Source of the DNA: Verrucosispora sioxanthis
GTDB lineage: Bacteria; Actinomycetota; Actinomycetes; Mycobacteriales; Micromonosporaceae
Reading direction: 5' to 3'
DNA length: 64,000 nucleotides
Assembly: GCF_010560025.1 (NCBI RefSeq)
Contig: NZ_SAIY01000002.1
Location: forward strand, 682,001 to 746,000
The translations under genes were made by a program, and so were the position numbers. Positions 17,528 to 26,717 of this stretch are shown here, piece by piece (the stretch's first letter is position 1; each line of letters starts with the position of its first letter). The notes beneath the pieces are model-generated. The model did no database searches and was not told where the DNA came from. It saw nothing but the letters and a program-made list of their open reading frames with translations.

Positions 17528-18280
17528 ATGACGACCGTCCCCGCCGACCGGCCTTGCTCCGACGACGAGCCGGCGGTGGTCGAGGAACTGGGCGCAGCGG
17601 CCACCGCCGAGGAACTGGGCGCAGCGGCCACCTCCCCGGAGTCTGTGGCGGAGGCGGAGCGGATCCAGCAGGAGTTGCGGCAGCGCCTCGACCTGGATGA
17701 CTGCGTGGACGTCGCGCCGAGGCTGGTCGCGGGTGTGGACGTGTCGTACCACAAGGACTCGCCCCGGATCGTCGCCGCCGCTGTGGTCATCGACCTGGCC
17801 GACGGTGCCGAGGTGGAGTCAGCCGTGGTACCCGGCCAGGTGAGCTTCCCGTACGTGCCGGGGCTGCTGGCCTTCCGGGAGGTGCCGATCCTGTTGACGG
17901 CGCTGGGCCGGCTCGACCACCAGCCCGAGGTGGTGGTCTGCGACGGGTACGGCGTCGCCCATCCCCGGCGGTTCGGGCTCGCCTGCCACCTGGGCGTGCT
18001 GACCGGGCTGCCCACCTTCGGGGTGGCGAAGACGCCCTTCGTCGGTGCGTACGACGAGCCGGGCACCCGGCGGGGCGACTGGTCGCCGCTGCGCGAGGGC
18101 GACGAGGTGCTGGGTCGGGTGCTGCGTACCCAGACCGACGTCAAGCCGGTGTTCGTCTCGGTCGGTCACCGCACCAGCCTCGACCTGGCGACCACGATCA
18201 CGCTCGATCTGAGCCGCCGCTACCGCCTGCCCGAGGTGATCCGCCGAGCCGACTTCCTCTCCCGCCAAGCCCTCCGCTGA
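17528..18280 (+). CDS. nfi: Endonuclease V (deoxyinosine repair)
   Basis: Nuclease of 250 residues. The family core is VAGVDVSYHKD with the catalytic Asp, then FPYVPGLLAFREVP, VVVCDGYGVAHPRRFGLACHLGV and GVAKTPFVG. Endonuclease V nicks DNA one base 3' of deoxyinosine, and some members act on RNA. The N-terminus carries an extra acidic stretch before the domain in which EELGAAAT is repeated twice, coded by a 27-bp tandem duplication at about 17581-17634. The ATG at 17528 is preferred over an in-frame GTG at 17507 because of a -10 at leaderless distance. Confidence 0.92.
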   Translation: MTTVPADRPCSDDEPAVVEELGAAATAEELGAAATSPESVAEAERIQQELRQRLDLDDCVDVAPRLVAGVDVSYHKDSPRIVAAAVVIDLADGAEVESAVVPGQVSFPYVPGLLAFREVPILLTALGRLDHQPEVVVCDGYGVAHPRRFGLACHLGVLTGLPTFGVAKTPFVGAYDEPGTRRGDWSPLREGDEVLGRVLRTQTDVKPVFVSVGHRTSLDLATTITLDLSRRYRLPEVIRRADFLSRQALR

Positions 18281-18365
18281 CCGGGAAATGTCCAAGATCT
18301 CGACGCACCTGGGGGAAATCTCACCAGCAGTGGACCGGGACGGCGGGCGACGACAGCATTACGGC

Positions 18366-18575
18366 ATGTCGGATGCGTACGTCGTGGGCCAGCCGGACGG
18401 GCTGTCGCCGCTACAGGTCGAGCTGCGCGACGCCATCGCCCGCGAGTTGCACGCACAGCTCGCACTGCGGTCCGAGCGCATCGAGCTGTCCGATGTACCG
18501 GAGGTCGCCTACCAGGTCACCCTGCGGGTGAGCGACACCCTGCACCGGCCGCTGTCGGCCCTAGATCCAAGCTGA
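18366..18575 (+). CDS. Small conserved-looking hypothetical protein
   Basis: Protein of 69 residues, starting at the ATG at 18366, with amphipathic helical sequence (LQVELRDAIARELHAQLALR) and a short strand-rich part (VAYQVTLRVSDTL). The codons keep the high third-position GC of real genes in this genome. There is no signal peptide or membrane helix, and no good ribosome site is visible. Family not recognised; function unknown. Confidence 0.5.
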   Translation: MSDAYVVGQPDGLSPLQVELRDAIARELHAQLALRSERIELSDVPEVAYQVTLRVSDTLHRPLSALDPS

Positions 18576-18649
18576 GACGGCAGCATGGTGGCCATGGGTG
18601 CGCGCCTCACCGCAGCATCGGCGGAACATCGACAGATCCAGGTCACGGG

Positions 18650-20140
18650 TCAGTCTGCGGTGTAGAGACGCGTGGGGTCGGCGAGGATCACGTCGGACCG
18701 GTGGCGGCTGGCCGCCCACAGGTCATCGGTGAACCCCGCGCCACTGGCCAGCAGCAACCGGGTGTCCCGGGCGTCCAGACCAGGACGAGCGACGAGCAGG
18801 TCTCGCGCCCGGGCGAGCCGGTCCAGGTCAGCCAGGCCCAACATCCGCCCCCACTTGACTTCGCCGACGGCGAGCAGCGGGCGTGGCCCGTCGCCGAGTG
18901 GCGGCTCGCCGAGCGCGACGAGGTCCAGTTCCAGACTGGTCCGGCTGACCTGATCGACGAGAACGGCGGGACTCGCCTCGGCGGCGATGCCGCCAAACGT
19001 CTCGGGAGCGGCGAAACGTACTGCCCACTGCCGGACCACCTCTTCGAACGACGGACCGAGCACCGCGCTGGCGTACCGCCGCTGGGAACGTCGCCAGACC
19101 TCCGGGCCCCGCCGCTGCTCCAAGGCCGTCCAGGCCGGCCGCATGACCGCCTGATAGAAGGTAATCAAGGGCTCGTTGATGCGGTAACGGCTACGGCCGC
19201 TACGCAGCGGGTCCGGCTCCCGAACCAGGAGACCGGCATCCTCCAGCACGGTGAGCGGGTGGTGCAGGTCAGTGCTCTTGCGCCCGATGAAGCCAGCGAT
19301 CCCGCCGCGCGTGCCGTTCCCCTCGGCCACCGCCGCGAGAACGGAGTGATAGAGCGCCGCGTCCCGCAGATCCGGATCCTCAGCGAGGAGGTACCGCGCC
19401 TCGCGGAAGAGCGGCCGGGCGGGATTCAGCACGGCACGCACCACCCAGTCATCGAAGTCGTCAGGCCCTTCCGGTGCGTCGTCCTGGACGTACTCCCGGC
19501 GATAGGCCGGTGTGCCACCCACGATTGCGAACACCTTGGCCGCGAGCAACGGATCACTGACCTCCCAGAAGGCCGCGGCCGCCCGATAGTCGAGGGGAGC
19601 GACCGGCAGTTCGAGCCCGGCCCGCCCCCGGAGCGGCGCGGAGCCGGCCAGCAACCCGCCCATGAAGGAAAGCGCGGAGCCGCACAGTAGAAGGCGGGTA
19701 TGCGAGCCGGTCCGCTCGGGTCGGCCCGGCGTGAACGCATGCTGGATCACCGACGGCAGGTCGCGACTCGCCCGAGCCAGGTAGGGGAATTCGTCGATCA
19801 CCACCGGGACCGGCCGAGACCGGCCCAGGGCCAACAGCGCGTCGACAGCACTCGACCAGTCCGCCAGGTGCACCGGACCTGGACTGTCCGTGTACCGGCC
19901 AAGCGCCTCCCCGAGCCGCCGAAGCGATTCCGTCGAAGTCGCCTCGGTAGCCCCGAAGTAGAAGCCGCCCGTGGCGCGAGCCAACTCGTACAGCAGGAGG
20001 GTCTTCCCTTGCCGGCGGCGTCCGCTGACCACGCCCAACGTGGCGCCGGGCCGTTCGTCGGTGGCGAACCGGGCCAACTCGGCCCACTCGACTTCTCGAT
20101 CGAAGATCTCTGGAGGCTTGATGAGGCTCACGACCACCAT
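18650..20140 (-). CDS. P-loop ATPase with C-terminal DUF234/nuclease-like domain
   Basis: Protein of 496 residues. The AAA-type ATPase part has Walker A SGRRRQGKT (39-47) and Walker B PVVIDEFPYL. A winged-helix-like linker follows, then the C-terminal DUF234 domain, whose GEVKWGR resembles the E-x-K of PD-(D/E)xK nuclease folds. This group is widespread in archaea and bacteria and its job is not established; defence or DNA-mobility roles have been proposed. It lies just downstream of the cytochrome assembly operon, behind an AT-rich palindrome. The start is taken as the ATG at 20140; GTGs at 20137 and 20131 are possible. Confidence 0.8.
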   Translation of the reverse strand: MVVVSLIKPPEIFDREVEWAELARFATDERPGATLGVVSGRRRQGKTLLLYELARATGGFYFGATEATSTESLRRLGEALGRYTDSPGPVHLADWSSAVDALLALGRSRPVPVVIDEFPYLARASRDLPSVIQHAFTPGRPERTGSHTRLLLCGSALSFMGGLLAGSAPLRGRAGLELPVAPLDYRAAAAFWEVSDPLLAAKVFAIVGGTPAYRREYVQDDAPEGPDDFDDWVVRAVLNPARPLFREARYLLAEDPDLRDAALYHSVLAAVAEGNGTRGGIAGFIGRKSTDLHHPLTVLEDAGLLVREPDPLRSGRSRYRINEPLITFYQAVMRPAWTALEQRRGPEVWRRSQRRYASAVLGPSFEEVVRQWAVRFAAPETFGGIAAEASPAVLVDQVSRTSLELDLVALGEPPLGDGPRPLLAVGEVKWGRMLGLADLDRLARARDLLVARPGLDARDTRLLLASGAGFTDDLWAASRHRSDVILADPTRLYTAD

Positions 20141-20143
20141 CCT

Positions 20144-20190
20144 GCAAGATGTATAACCACAGTTATTATAAGTGCAGTTATACGTCTTGC
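20144..20190. promoter_or_regulatory. AT-rich palindrome upstream of the ATPase gene
   Basis: Two 14-nt arms (20144-20157 and 20177-20190) match as inverted repeats in 13 of 14 positions, with a 19-nt spacer. On the minus strand the spacer contains TATAAT. The element fills the gap between the ccsB stop and the ATPase start and is far richer in A+T than its surroundings. It is likely a promoter with an operator, or a hairpin. Confidence 0.6.
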
Positions 20191-20193
20191 GGG

Positions 20194-21174
20194 TCAGAGG
20201 CCGCCGTAGGAGTGCAGGCCCTCGAAGAAGATGTTCACGCCGAAGAGGTTCATCAGCACGGTCAGGAAGCCGAGGATGGCCAGCCAGGTGGCCGTGCTCC
20301 GGCGCACGCTCGGCGTGGCCCGGGCGTGCAGGTAGCCGGCGTACACCACCCAGGAGATGAACGCCCAGGTCTCCTTCGGGTCCCAGGCCCACGGGCGGCC
20401 CCAGGCCGCTTCGGCCCAGATCGCCCCGGCGATGACCGCGAAGGTGAAGATCGGGAACGAGAAGGCGTGCAGCACGAAGGTGAGCCGTTCCAGCCCGGCT
20501 GCCGCCGGCAGCCGCTTCGCCAGGGTGTACGGGAAGCTGCGCCTGCCGTCCTCGTAACCCGCCCGCATCAGGTACGCCGCCGCCGGCACCACGCCCAGCA
20601 GGAACAGACCGGACGCGAAGACGATCGTCGACACGTGCACGACGAACCAGTACGAGTTGAGCGCCGGCACCAGCGGCACGATCGGGGTGTAGAGCACCAG
20701 TTCGGCGGTGGCCACCAGCAGCACCATCACCAGCGTCAGGAACAGCCCGAGGCGGCGCAGGAACGGCCACTTCACCAGCACGGTCAGCCAGGCGGCGACC
20801 CCGATGAACGAGACCGTCAGCACGAACTCGTACATGTTGCCCCACGGCATCCGGTCGGCGGCGAGGCCGCGGGTGACCAGGGCCGCCAGGTGCAGCGCGG
20901 CGGCCACGGCGGTCAACCCGACCGCGATCCGACCGCCCAGCTCCGCCCGCCGCGCGGCGCGTCCGGCTCGACCGGCCGGGCCCACCACAGCGCCACCAGC
21001 CGTCACCGCAACGGTCGGGCCCGCGCCCACCCCCGCACCGACCAGCTCGCGGGACGGTGCCGCGACCGCCCTGGCGCGCGAGTTGCCCAGGGCGTACTCG
21101 ACGGCGTGACTGATCATCGCCAGCAGGTACACCAGCGTGGCGATCGACACCAGCTGATCGGAGAGTGCGGACAT
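20194..21174 (-). CDS. ccsB: Cytochrome c biogenesis protein CcsB/ResC
   Basis: Integral membrane protein of 326 residues with about eight helices. It carries the tryptophan-rich heme motif of system II, seen as EAAWGRPWAWDPKETWAFISW near the C-terminus, and conserved histidines (MISHAVEY, VVHVSTIV). With ResB it moves heme across the membrane and attaches it to apocytochromes c. The ATG at 21174 overlaps the resB stop (TGATG) after AAGGAG. It is the last gene of the heme and cytochrome operon. Confidence 0.93.
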   Translation of the reverse strand: MSALSDQLVSIATLVYLLAMISHAVEYALGNSRARAVAAPSRELVGAGVGAGPTVAVTAGGAVVGPAGRAGRAARRAELGGRIAVGLTAVAAALHLAALVTRGLAADRMPWGNMYEFVLTVSFIGVAAWLTVLVKWPFLRRLGLFLTLVMVLLVATAELVLYTPIVPLVPALNSYWFVVHVSTIVFASGLFLLGVVPAAAYLMRAGYEDGRRSFPYTLAKRLPAAAGLERLTFVLHAFSFPIFTFAVIAGAIWAEAAWGRPWAWDPKETWAFISWVVYAGYLHARATPSVRRSTATWLAILGFLTVLMNLFGVNIFFEGLHSYGGL

Positions 21175-22820
21175 CACTCGGCTCCTTCCCGTGCCCGGGC
21201 CGGCGCGCCCGGGTCGGTGCCGGCGTCACCGGATCGTCCACCGATCGCGGTGACCAGTTGGGCGAACTCGGCGGCGAACCCGGGATGCTCGGTACGCGGC
21301 AGACCAGCCACCTCGACCAAACTACTACCGCCCGTCGGAGATCCACCGCCGGGGTCACCCGGCGCAGCCGGCAGCAGCCGGACGAACACCCGCCGACGCC
21401 TGACGAACAGCGAACCCATCAGCCCCAGCACCAGCCCGATGGAGCTGACCAGCAGCAGCATCATGCCCGGGTCGTGCCGTACCGACAGCACGATGTACCG
21501 CTGCGTGCCCACGAACTCGACGGTGGTGCCGTCGTCCAGCGTCCAGCTCTCCCCGATCCGCAGTTGCTTCGCGCCGATCTCGGTGAGCCGGCCGTTGCGT
21601 ACCTGACGCTGGTCGAGCTGGTAGACCGAGCCGGGGATGCCGGCGTCGAGTCCCAGGTTCCCCCGGTACGCCACCAGGTCGAGCAGCGGATTCTGCTCGG
21701 TCGGATGCTCCGAGCGGACGAACGGCGGTTGCTGCGGTGCGGTCGGCAGGTAGAGCCCGGAGAAGGCCACCTGGAGGTCCGGGTTCCGCTCGCCGGTCTC
21801 CGGGTCGACGTTGGCGTCCGGGAAGGCGGCCAGTCCCTCACCGGTCAGCCCGATGTCACCGGTGGTGAGGAACGGCACGGCGCTGGTCTGCGTACGGCCG
21901 AACCGGTCGGTGTACCGGATCACCGGGGCGTAGCCGTGCCCGAGCAGGTAGACGTTCGCGCCGTCGAGGCGCAACGGTGAGTTGACCGAGAACTCGGCCT
22001 GGCGCGGCGCGCCGCCGTCCTCGTCCACGGTCACCTTCGCGTTGAACGAGGACGCCTGGCCGTTCGGCAGGAACTGCGCGTCGAACTCGTCCAACTGCAT
22101 GCAGAACCGGGGCAGGTCGTCACCGACGCGCGGTCCGAACTTGGCCTCGGCGTACTGCTGGCGGGTGTTGCAGAAGACCTGGTCCGCTCCGGCGACCAGC
22201 AGCCGGTTGCCGTGCCAGCCGTACCAGGAACCGAGCGCGACACCGACCAGCACCAGCACCATCGAGCTGTGGAAGATCAGGTTGCCGGTCTCCTTGAGGT
22301 AGCCCTTCTCGGCGGAGACCTCGTCGCCGCGTACCGCCACCCGCCACCGCCGTCGCCGCAGCGTCTCCGCGACCGCCGCCGCGCCGCCCGCGGGCGCGGG
22401 CACCACCGCGTGCTGCGGCAGTCGCTCCAACCGCTTCGGTACGGCCGGCGGCCGGGCCCGCAGCGCCCGGACGTGGTCGCGCAACCGGGGCGTGATACAC
22501 CCGATCAACGAGGTGAACAGCAGCAGGTAGATCGCGGAGAACCAGACCGAGCTGAACGCCTCGAACGCGCCCACCCGGTCGAGCAGCGGAGCCAGGTCGG
22601 GGTTGGCGGTGTAGAAGTCGCGTACGTCCTCCGGGTTGACCCCACGCTGCGGCAGCACCGACCCGGGGATCGCGGCGATGGCGAGCAGGAAGAGCAGCAC
22701 CAGCGCCGTACGCATGCTGGTCAGCTGCCGCCACGAGTTGCGCAGCAGAGCGAGCAGCGGGTTGGGGCGGCGTCGGGGTGCCTCGGCCGGGGTGGCGGGC
22801 CGGTCATCCACGGCGGTCAT
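21174..22820 (-). CDS. resB: Cytochrome c biogenesis protein ResB
   Basis: Membrane protein of 548 residues. Three helices lie in the first 220 residues, including LVLLFLLAIAAIPGSVLPQ, followed by a large extracytoplasmic domain and a last helix (MMLLLVSSIGLVLGLMGSLF). This is the usual ResB/Ccs1 layout. It partners CcsB in system II cytochrome c assembly. The start at 22820 overlaps the ccdA stop by one base. The Gly/Pro-rich tail after the last helix is not conserved. Confidence 0.93.
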   Translation of the reverse strand: MTAVDDRPATPAEAPRRRPNPLLALLRNSWRQLTSMRTALVLLFLLAIAAIPGSVLPQRGVNPEDVRDFYTANPDLAPLLDRVGAFEAFSSVWFSAIYLLLFTSLIGCITPRLRDHVRALRARPPAVPKRLERLPQHAVVPAPAGGAAAVAETLRRRRWRVAVRGDEVSAEKGYLKETGNLIFHSSMVLVLVGVALGSWYGWHGNRLLVAGADQVFCNTRQQYAEAKFGPRVGDDLPRFCMQLDEFDAQFLPNGQASSFNAKVTVDEDGGAPRQAEFSVNSPLRLDGANVYLLGHGYAPVIRYTDRFGRTQTSAVPFLTTGDIGLTGEGLAAFPDANVDPETGERNPDLQVAFSGLYLPTAPQQPPFVRSEHPTEQNPLLDLVAYRGNLGLDAGIPGSVYQLDQRQVRNGRLTEIGAKQLRIGESWTLDDGTTVEFVGTQRYIVLSVRHDPGMMLLLVSSIGLVLGLMGSLFVRRRRVFVRLLPAAPGDPGGGSPTGGSSLVEVAGLPRTEHPGFAAEFAQLVTAIGGRSGDAGTDPGAPARAREGAE

Positions 22821-23653
22821 CAGATGCCCACCTCGAAGTTGCCCACCCCGACGGTGGTCTGCAACCAGATCACCACGTTGGTCCAGCCGCCGGTGACCAG
22901 CGCCAGCCCGATCAGGATCAGCAGCGCCCCGCCGATCCGGGTGACCCAGCGGCTGTGCCGACGCACCGTCCGGAAGACCCCCAGCAGGCGGTTGAAGCCC
23001 AACCCGAAGACGACGAACGGCAGGCCCAGCCCGAGGCAGTACGCCACCGCCAGCACCACCGCCCGGTCGGTCTGCCCACTGGTGGTGGCCATGCCGAGCA
23101 CCGCGGCCAGGGTGGGACCGGTGCACGGCACCCAGCTCAGCGCGAACACGGCACCGAGCACGGGCGCGCCGAGCAGCCCGGCGGCGGGTAGCCGGTTGAT
23201 CCGGAACTCACGCTGGAACCCGGGCAGCGCACCGAGGTAGCCCAGACCGAGCACGACGATGAGCCCGCCGACGATGATCTCCAGCGTCCGTTCGTGGTCG
23301 AAGAAGACCCGGCCGACCCCGCTGAACAGGACCGCGGTGGCGGTGAACACGACGGTGAAGCCGGCGATGAACAGCAGCGTCCCGGCCAGCACCCGGCCCT
23401 TCACCGCTGGGACGACCCGGCTGCGCTCCCGTACGGCCGCGCCGACGCCACCGCCACCTGGTGACTCCGCTGGCGTCGGCTCCTGCCGACCTTCGAGGTC
23501 CGTGCCGGCCAGGCCGGTGACGTACGAGAGGTAGCCGGGCATCAGCGGCAGCACGCACGGCGACAGGAAGCTGACCAGACCGGCCAGCGCCGCCGCGCCC
23601 AACGCCAGCAGCAACGGGCCGGACTCGGCGAGCTGACCGAATGTCCCGCCCAT
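22820..23653 (-). CDS. ccdA: Thiol-disulfide transporter CcdA
   Basis: Membrane protein of 277 residues with six helices of the DsbD/CcdA family. The two redox cysteines are in SFLSPCVLPLMPGY and SWVPCTGPTLAAVLG. It passes electrons from cytoplasmic thioredoxin to the extracytoplasmic ResA-type protein encoded just upstream. The loop between helices 1 and 2 is long and Gly-rich. The start overlaps the resA stop by one base (TGATG). Confidence 0.94.
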   Translation of the reverse strand: MGGTFGQLAESGPLLLALGAAALAGLVSFLSPCVLPLMPGYLSYVTGLAGTDLEGRQEPTPAESPGGGGVGAAVRERSRVVPAVKGRVLAGTLLFIAGFTVVFTATAVLFSGVGRVFFDHERTLEIIVGGLIVVLGLGYLGALPGFQREFRINRLPAAGLLGAPVLGAVFALSWVPCTGPTLAAVLGMATTSGQTDRAVVLAVAYCLGLGLPFVVFGLGFNRLLGVFRTVRRHSRWVTRIGGALLILIGLALVTGGWTNVVIWLQTTVGVGNFEVGI

Positions 23654-24228
23654 CAGCGCTGACCGGCCGGGGCGGGTGTCTCGGCGGCGATCCGCTCGAC
23701 GATGGGTTGCAGCCCCTCCTGCCGGACCGCCGCCCGGATCACCGTGGCGATGCGGCCCTCCCGGTCCAGCACGACGGTGGCCGGGATGGTGTTCGGCGGG
23801 ATGTCCATGTCGAGGGCGAGCCGGCTGCCCGGGTCGAAGATGCTCGGGTAGCTGACCCGGCCCTCCTCGAAGGCGATGGCCTTGTCCCGGCTGTCCTGCA
23901 CGTTGATGCCGAGGAAGGTCACCCCGGAGTCCTTCGTCGCCTGGTAGGTGTTCTCCAGGTCGTCGGCCTCGGCCCGGCACGGCGCACACCAGGAGCCCCA
24001 GAAGTTGACCACCACGACGTTGCCCCGCTGGTCGGCCACGTCGTAGGAACCACCGGCCAGCAGCTCACCGGCGATCTTCGGGGCGGCGGAGCGCTGCTCC
24101 GGGGCGCACTCGACGATGCCGCCAGCGCTGTCGCAGGCGGACTCCCTACCGTCGGCCGTGCAGCCGGTCAGGACCACCGCGGCGGTCGCGGTGGCGAGCA
24201 GGCCAGCGGCCAGCCTCCCGGCACCCAT
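23653..24228 (-). CDS. resA: ResA/TlpA-type thioredoxin lipoprotein
   Basis: Lipoprotein of 191 residues with a lipobox ending LTGC (Cys23). The thioredoxin fold follows, with active site WCAPC (Cys81, Cys84) and the cis-Pro loop NTIPATVVLD. It keeps apocytochrome c heme-site cysteines reduced outside the membrane. Extra cysteines at about 32 and 41 are unusual and could form a separate disulfide. The gene begins one base after the phosphatase gene ends. Confidence 0.92.
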   Translation of the reverse strand: MGAGRLAAGLLATATAAVVLTGCTADGRESACDSAGGIVECAPEQRSAAPKIAGELLAGGSYDVADQRGNVVVVNFWGSWCAPCRAEADDLENTYQATKDSGVTFLGINVQDSRDKAIAFEEGRVSYPSIFDPGSRLALDMDIPPNTIPATVVLDREGRIATVIRAAVRQEGLQPIVERIAAETPAPAGQR

Positions 24229-24229
24229 C

Positions 24230-24877
24230 TCAGGCCCCCTTGGCCGTCCGCGCGGTCGGCGACATCGCCACCAGGTGCGCGGCCGGCTCGGAGTAGCCGA
24301 TGCCGACGATCTTGGCGCCGTCGAAGTGGAACGTGGTGAGCGAGGCCAGTCCGCACTGCCGGCGACGTGGGTCGTGCCACAGCCGCTTGCGCTCCACGTA
24401 GCGGCGCAGCGTCCAGATCGGCAGCTGGTGGGAGACCAGGACGGCCTCCCGGCCCTCGGCGGCGATCCGGGCGGCGTGCAGCGCGGCGAACATCCGCTCG
24501 GCGATCGCCCGGTACGCCTCGCCCCACGACGGGGTCACCGGGTCACGCAGCACCCACCAGTTGCGCGGGTCGCGGAAGGAACCGTCGCCGGGCGAGACCT
24601 TCTTGCCCTCGAACCAGTTGGCGCTCTCGATCAGTCGCTCGTCCACCCCGACCGGCAGCCGGAACTGGGCGGCGATCGGCTCGGCGGTCTGCTGGGCGCG
24701 TTCCAGCGGGCTGGCCGCCACGTGCACGACCTCGCGTTCGGCGAGCCCCTGCGCGGCGGCCTTGGCCATCTGGACGCCCAGTTCGCTGAGGCGGAAACCA
24801 GGCAGGCGGCCGTAGAGGATGCCCTCCGGGTTGTACACCTCGCCGTGCCGAAGCACATGGACCACCGTCTTGCCCAT
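24230..24877 (-). CDS. Histidine phosphatase family protein
   Basis: Phosphoglycerate mutase-like protein of 215 residues. The catalytic RHGE is at residues 10-13 and the second histidine lies in AVLVSHQLPIW; SPLERAQQTAEPIA is the usual phosphate pocket. The substrate is unknown. It lies between hemL and resA with gaps of 1-2 nt, so it is co-transcribed with heme and cytochrome genes. A link to that pathway is plausible but unproven. Confidence 0.9.
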   Translation of the reverse strand: MGKTVVHVLRHGEVYNPEGILYGRLPGFRLSELGVQMAKAAAQGLAEREVVHVAASPLERAQQTAEPIAAQFRLPVGVDERLIESANWFEGKKVSPGDGSFRDPRNWWVLRDPVTPSWGEAYRAIAERMFAALHAARIAAEGREAVLVSHQLPIWTLRRYVERKRLWHDPRRRQCGLASLTTFHFDGAKIVGIGYSEPAAHLVAMSPTARTAKGA

Positions 24878-24879
24878 TG

Positions 24880-26217
24880 CTACCCCCCGTGACCTGCCGC
24901 TGCCGCCGCGTTGGCCGCCGTCGGCAGCGCGCCGGCGAGCTGTTCCAGGGCGGCATCGTCGATCGCCGCCGAGACGAACCAGGACTCGAACGCGCTCGGC
25001 GGCAGGTAGACCCCGGCGGCGAGCATCGCGTGGAAGAACGCCTTGAACGCCGGCACCTGCTGGGTGCGGGCGCTGTCGTAGTCGACCACGTCGGCGTCGG
25101 TGAAGAAGATCGAGAACATGTTGCCCGCGTACGACAGTCGGTGGGGGACCCCGGCGGCGGCCAGCGCGTCGCTGGCGAGCCTGCCCACTGTGGCGGCGGT
25201 GTCGTCCAGCCTGCGGTAGAGCGCGTCGTCGGCGAGCCGCAGCGTGGTCAGCCCGGCCGCGCAGGCGAGCGGGTTCCCGGAGAGGGTGCCGGCCTGGTAG
25301 ACGGGGCCGGCCGGCGCCAGTCGCGACATGATCTCCGCGCGCCCGCCGAACGCCGCGGCGGGCAGCCCACCGCCCATGACCTTGCCGTACGTCCACAGGT
25401 CCGCCTCGACCGGGTCGAGTCCGTGCCAGCCGGCGCGGGAGACCCGGAACCCGGTCATCACCTCGTCGACGATCAGCAGTGCGCCGTGCGCGTGGGCGAT
25501 CCGGGCCAACTGGGCGTTGAACCCGTCGCGGGGAGCGACCACACCCATGTTGCCCGGCGCGGCCTCGGTGATCACGGCGGCGATGTGCTGGCCCTCGGCG
25601 GCGAAGGCCGCCTCGACGGCGGTCACGTCGTTGTAGGGCAGCACGATCGTCTCACCGGCCGCCGCGCCGGTGACTCCCGGCGAATCGGGCAGGCCCAGGG
25701 TGGCCACGCCGGAGCCGGCGGCGGCCAGCAGCGCGTCGACGTGCCCGTGGTAGCAGCCGGCGAACTTGATGATCTTCGAACGGCCGGTGTGACCACGGGC
25801 CAGGCGGATCGCCGACATGGTCGCCTCGGTGCCCGAGTTGACCAGCCGGACCTGCTCGACCGGGGTACGCGCGACGATCTCGTCGGCCAGCTCGACCTCG
25901 CCGGGGGTGGGCGTACCGAAACTGGTGCCGTTGGCGGCGGCGGCCTGCACGGCCGCGACCACCTCGGGGTGGGCGTGGCCCAGGATCAGCGGGCCCCAGG
26001 AGCAGACCAGGTCGACGTAACGGCGACCGTCCGCGTCATGGAGCCACGGGCCCTCACCCCGGACCATGAAGCGTGGGGTGCCGCCGACCGCCCGGAAGGC
26101 GCGCACAGGTGAGTTCACCCCGCCCGGCACGATGGCGCAGGCGCGGTCGAACAGGGCCGCTGAGGCCGGCGCGTCGACCGGGTAGCGGTCGGATCCGGCG
26201 GTAAACACCTCGGTCAC
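24880..26217 (-). CDS. hemL: Glutamate-1-semialdehyde 2,1-aminomutase
   Basis: PLP enzyme of 445 residues, the usual family length. Key features are [17 protein letters not shown] at the start, [17 protein letters not shown], and the PLP lysine Lys279 in [17 protein letters not shown]. It converts glutamate-1-semialdehyde to 5-aminolevulinate, the first committed heme precursor. It heads the operon hemL - phosphatase - resA - ccdA - resB - ccsB, which links heme supply to cytochrome c maturation. The start is the GTG at 26217. Confidence 0.95.
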   Translation of the reverse strand: MTEVFTAGSDRYPVDAPASAALFDRACAIVPGGVNSPVRAFRAVGGTPRFMVRGEGPWLHDADGRRYVDLVCSWGPLILGHAHPEVVAAVQAAAANGTSFGTPTPGEVELADEIVARTPVEQVRLVNSGTEATMSAIRLARGHTGRSKIIKFAGCYHGHVDALLAAAGSGVATLGLPDSPGVTGAAAGETIVLPYNDVTAVEAAFAAEGQHIAAVITEAAPGNMGVVAPRDGFNAQLARIAHAHGALLIVDEVMTGFRVSRAGWHGLDPVEADLWTYGKVMGGGLPAAAFGGRAEIMSRLAPAGPVYQAGTLSGNPLACAAGLTTLRLADDALYRRLDDTAATVGRLASDALAAAGVPHRLSYAGNMFSIFFTDADVVDYDSARTQQVPAFKAFFHAMLAAGVYLPPSAFESWFVSAAIDDAALEQLAGALPTAANAAAAAGHGG

Positions 26218-26344
26218 GATGCCGCCATTGTGTCAGCGCCCGGCTGCGGATCGGCAGCCACCCCGGCTTGGGGTTACCGGGCTCACCCCCGGCACGCTGC
26301 GCCGGGACGGCACGCCTCGACAGGCCGGGCGACGGAGATCGCGA

Positions 26345-26350
26345 TAGGCT
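26345..26350 (+). promoter_or_regulatory. -10 element TAGGCT, leaderless layout
   Basis: TAGGCT ends 6 nt before the GTG at 26357 of the STAS gene. Confidence 0.5.
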
Positions 26351-26356
26351 GACCCG

Positions 26357-26692
26357 GTGGATCGTGCCGAACTGTCCATCACCGTACACCGGACGGGCGA
26401 CGAAGCAGTGCTGCGCCTTGCCGGTGAGATCGACATGCAAACGGCCGCCCAGCTGTCGACCGTCGTCAACGAGGTTCTCACCGAGCCCCCGCCCCGGATC
26501 GTGCTGGATCTCGCGGGCGTAACGTTCTGCGATTCGCAGGGTCTGGGCACCCTGGTCGTCCTCAGCCGCAAGGCCAGCCACGCCCAGAGCCTGCTCGTGC
26601 TGACGAACGTCGGCGAGTTCCTGCTCCGCGTCCTGGACATCACCGGCCTACGCAGCGCCCTGATGATCCGCAACGACACCCCCACCCCCTAA
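26357..26692 (+). CDS. STAS-domain anti-anti-sigma factor
   Basis: Protein of 111 residues of the RsbV/SpoIIAA type. The phosphoacceptor Ser is in TFCDSQGLGTLV. In this family the unphosphorylated form binds an RsbW-like kinase and frees a sigma factor. A SpoIIE-type phosphatase and RsbW-like domains occur in nearby genes. The last residues (NDTPTP) are coded by a C-rich tract that borders a palindromic element. The start is a GTG with a -10 at leaderless distance. Confidence 0.9.
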   Translation: MDRAELSITVHRTGDEAVLRLAGEIDMQTAAQLSTVVNEVLTEPPPRIVLDLAGVTFCDSQGLGTLVVLSRKASHAQSLLVLTNVGEFLLRVLDITGLRSALMIRNDTPTP

Positions 26693-26717
26693 CCCCGTCC
26701 CACCCCCGCAGACCCTT

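Noticed and set aside
20141..21358. Upstream extension of the ATPase frame across ccsB
   Set aside because: The frame is open only by chance; ccsB on the same strand has heme-handling motifs, and the ATPase domain starts near 20140.
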